Part shown: positions 5,305 to 5,973 of the stretch, piece after piece
Layout of the letters: each line of letters opens with the position of its first letter
How positions within the stretch are numbered: position 1 is the first letter of the stretch
DNA from: an uncultured Gemmatimonadota bacterium
Lineage (GTDB): Bacteria > Gemmatimonadota > Gemmatimonadetes > Gemmatimonadales > Gemmatimonadaceae
Assembly: GCA_903894655.1 (NCBI GenBank)
Contig: CAITQY010000195.1
Span: forward strand, 1 to 5,973
DNA: 5,973 nt
Direction of reading: 5' to 3'
Notes under the pieces: generated by a model
Seen by the model: the letters and a program-made list of their open reading frames with translations, nothing else
The model's database searches: none
What the model was told of the DNA's origin: nothing
Position numbers and translations under genes: made by a program

Positions 5305-5973
5305 TCAGAACGTGGATACGCCAAGTGTCGTGACGTCGTCGATCTGCAGGGTTTCATCAGTGTAAAACGGCTCGCCGTACTGCACGCGAATGAGGGAGCC
5401 ATAGTGCGCCGCCTGATACGCGACAATGTCGTAGAGCGGTTCACCATTGGGGTACACTTCGCCGGCCTGCGTCGTCCCGTCGAACTGCGATCCGTAGCAT
5501 CGGATCGCCTCCAGCTTGCGGGCGAACTGTGCGCTGATATCGACCACGAACGACGGCTTCATCGCGTCTTCGCGATAGGTCACGACATGCAGCACTTTGA
5601 ACGGACGGAATGCCGCATGGTCCCCCGGCTGGTACTTCGCGAGTCCGCTCAGGAAGCAGGCATCACGCGCCAGTTCGGTGGTGCGACGATGATCAGGGTG
5701 CCGGCCGCGCGGCGCTGGGATGATCACCACGCGCGGACGCAGCCGACGCAGCAGCTGCACCAGCCGGCCGCGCGTCTCGTCGGTATTGCTGATCCCGGCG
5801 TCCGGGAGCCCGAGATTCTCGCGCACGTGCAGCCCCATCACCCGGGCACCAGCCGCGGCCTCGGCGGCCCGCAGTTCGGCCGAGCCTTTCGTGCCCATCT
5901 CGCCTTGGGTCAGGTCGAGCACACCCACGCGGTGGCCGGCGTCGACCGCCTTGATGAGCGTGCCGCCACAGGT
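5305..5973 (-). CDS. bshB1: Bacillithiol biosynthesis deacetylase BshB1, N-terminus cut by window edge
   Basis: BshB1 is a zinc-dependent LmbE-family (PIG-L) deacetylase that removes the acetyl group from GlcNAc-malate, the second step of bacillithiol synthesis. The window holds the last 222 residues. The frame is open to the right edge and starts TCGGTLIKAV, so only about the first 15-20 residues, with the AHPDD metal motif, are missing. The annotated upstream GTG at 5928 is internal and not the true start. Visible family features are VLDLTQGEMGTKG (18-30 of the visible part), NLGLPD (53-58), RGRHPDHRRTTELARDACFL (89-108, with the third metal-binding His in HPDH) and RKLEAIRCYGSQF, a pattern typical of BshB1 rather than of mycothiol enzymes. 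The stop lies 29 nt before kynA, suggesting one transcript. The other bacillithiol genes (bshA, bshC) are not in the window. A generic LmbE deacetylase is the main alternative. Confidence 0.9.
   Translation of the reverse strand, partial: TCGGTLIKAVDAGHRVGVLDLTQGEMGTKGSAELRAAEAAAGARVMGLHVRENLGLPDAGISNTDETRGRLVQLLRRLRPRVVIIPAPRGRHPDHRRTTELARDACFLSGLAKYQPGDHAAFRPFKVLHVVTYREDAMKPSFVVDISAQFARKLEAIRCYGSQFDGTTQAGEVYPNGEPLYDIVAYQAAHYGSLIRVQYGEPFYTDETLQIDDVTTLGVSTF

Noticed and set aside
3869..5973. A new defence or secondary-metabolite system
   Set aside because: All three genes match known metabolic enzymes with intact motifs; no effector, nuclease, synthetase or transport gene accompanies them.

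Overview
The window is GC-rich bacterial chromosomal DNA with dense gene packing. Six protein genes fill positions 401-5973, and a repeat-rich non-coding stretch of about 400 bases lies at the left end. The gene content (NifS/IscS-type cysteine desulfurase plus MnmA, a BshB1-type bacillithiol deacetylase, and a kynurenine-forming kynA-kynB pair) and the high GC would fit Gemmatimonadota such as Gemmatimonas or a related deep-branching phylum. This is an inference from gene content; there is no rRNA or other phylogenetic marker in the window.

Layout. Positions 1-400 hold no gene I can support. They contain pyrimidine-rich 9-nt repeats, a broken copy of the last 18 codons of mnmA, a 14-nt tandem repeat, a GC-rich hairpin, and a long interrupted palindrome that probably ends the mnmA transcript. 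Positions 401-2760 (minus strand) are a two-gene sulfur-transfer operon, cysteine desulfurase then mnmA, 8 nt apart. Positions 2761-2779 are a 19-nt divergent start region. Positions 2780-3850 (plus strand) encode an unrecognised protein with an N-terminal four-cysteine zinc-ribbon-like module and one long hydrophobic segment. Positions 3869-5973 (minus strand) are a second operon, bshB1 (cut by the window edge), kynA and kynB, which converges on the unknown gene with 18 nt between stop codons.

How the genes work together. The cysteine desulfurase should take sulfur from cysteine as a persulfide and pass it to MnmA, which makes 2-thiouridine at the wobble position (U34) of tRNA-Lys, tRNA-Glu and tRNA-Gln. 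KynA opens the indole ring of tryptophan to N-formylkynurenine and KynB removes formate to give kynurenine. No kynureninase or later enzyme is in the window, so the fate of kynurenine is unknown here. BshB1 deacetylates the GlcNAc-malate precursor of the thiol bacillithiol.

The most unusual parts are: (1) the direct duplication of the mnmA 3' end and its downstream flank, with mostly synonymous differences, which looks like a scar of allele replacement or tandem duplication; (2) the long palindrome next to it; (3) the very short divergent start region with overlapping TANNNT motifs that suggest leaderless transcripts; and (4) the zinc-ribbon membrane protein of unknown function. I did not see a CRISPR array, tRNA, rRNA, transposase, phage gene or an evident new multi-gene defence system.
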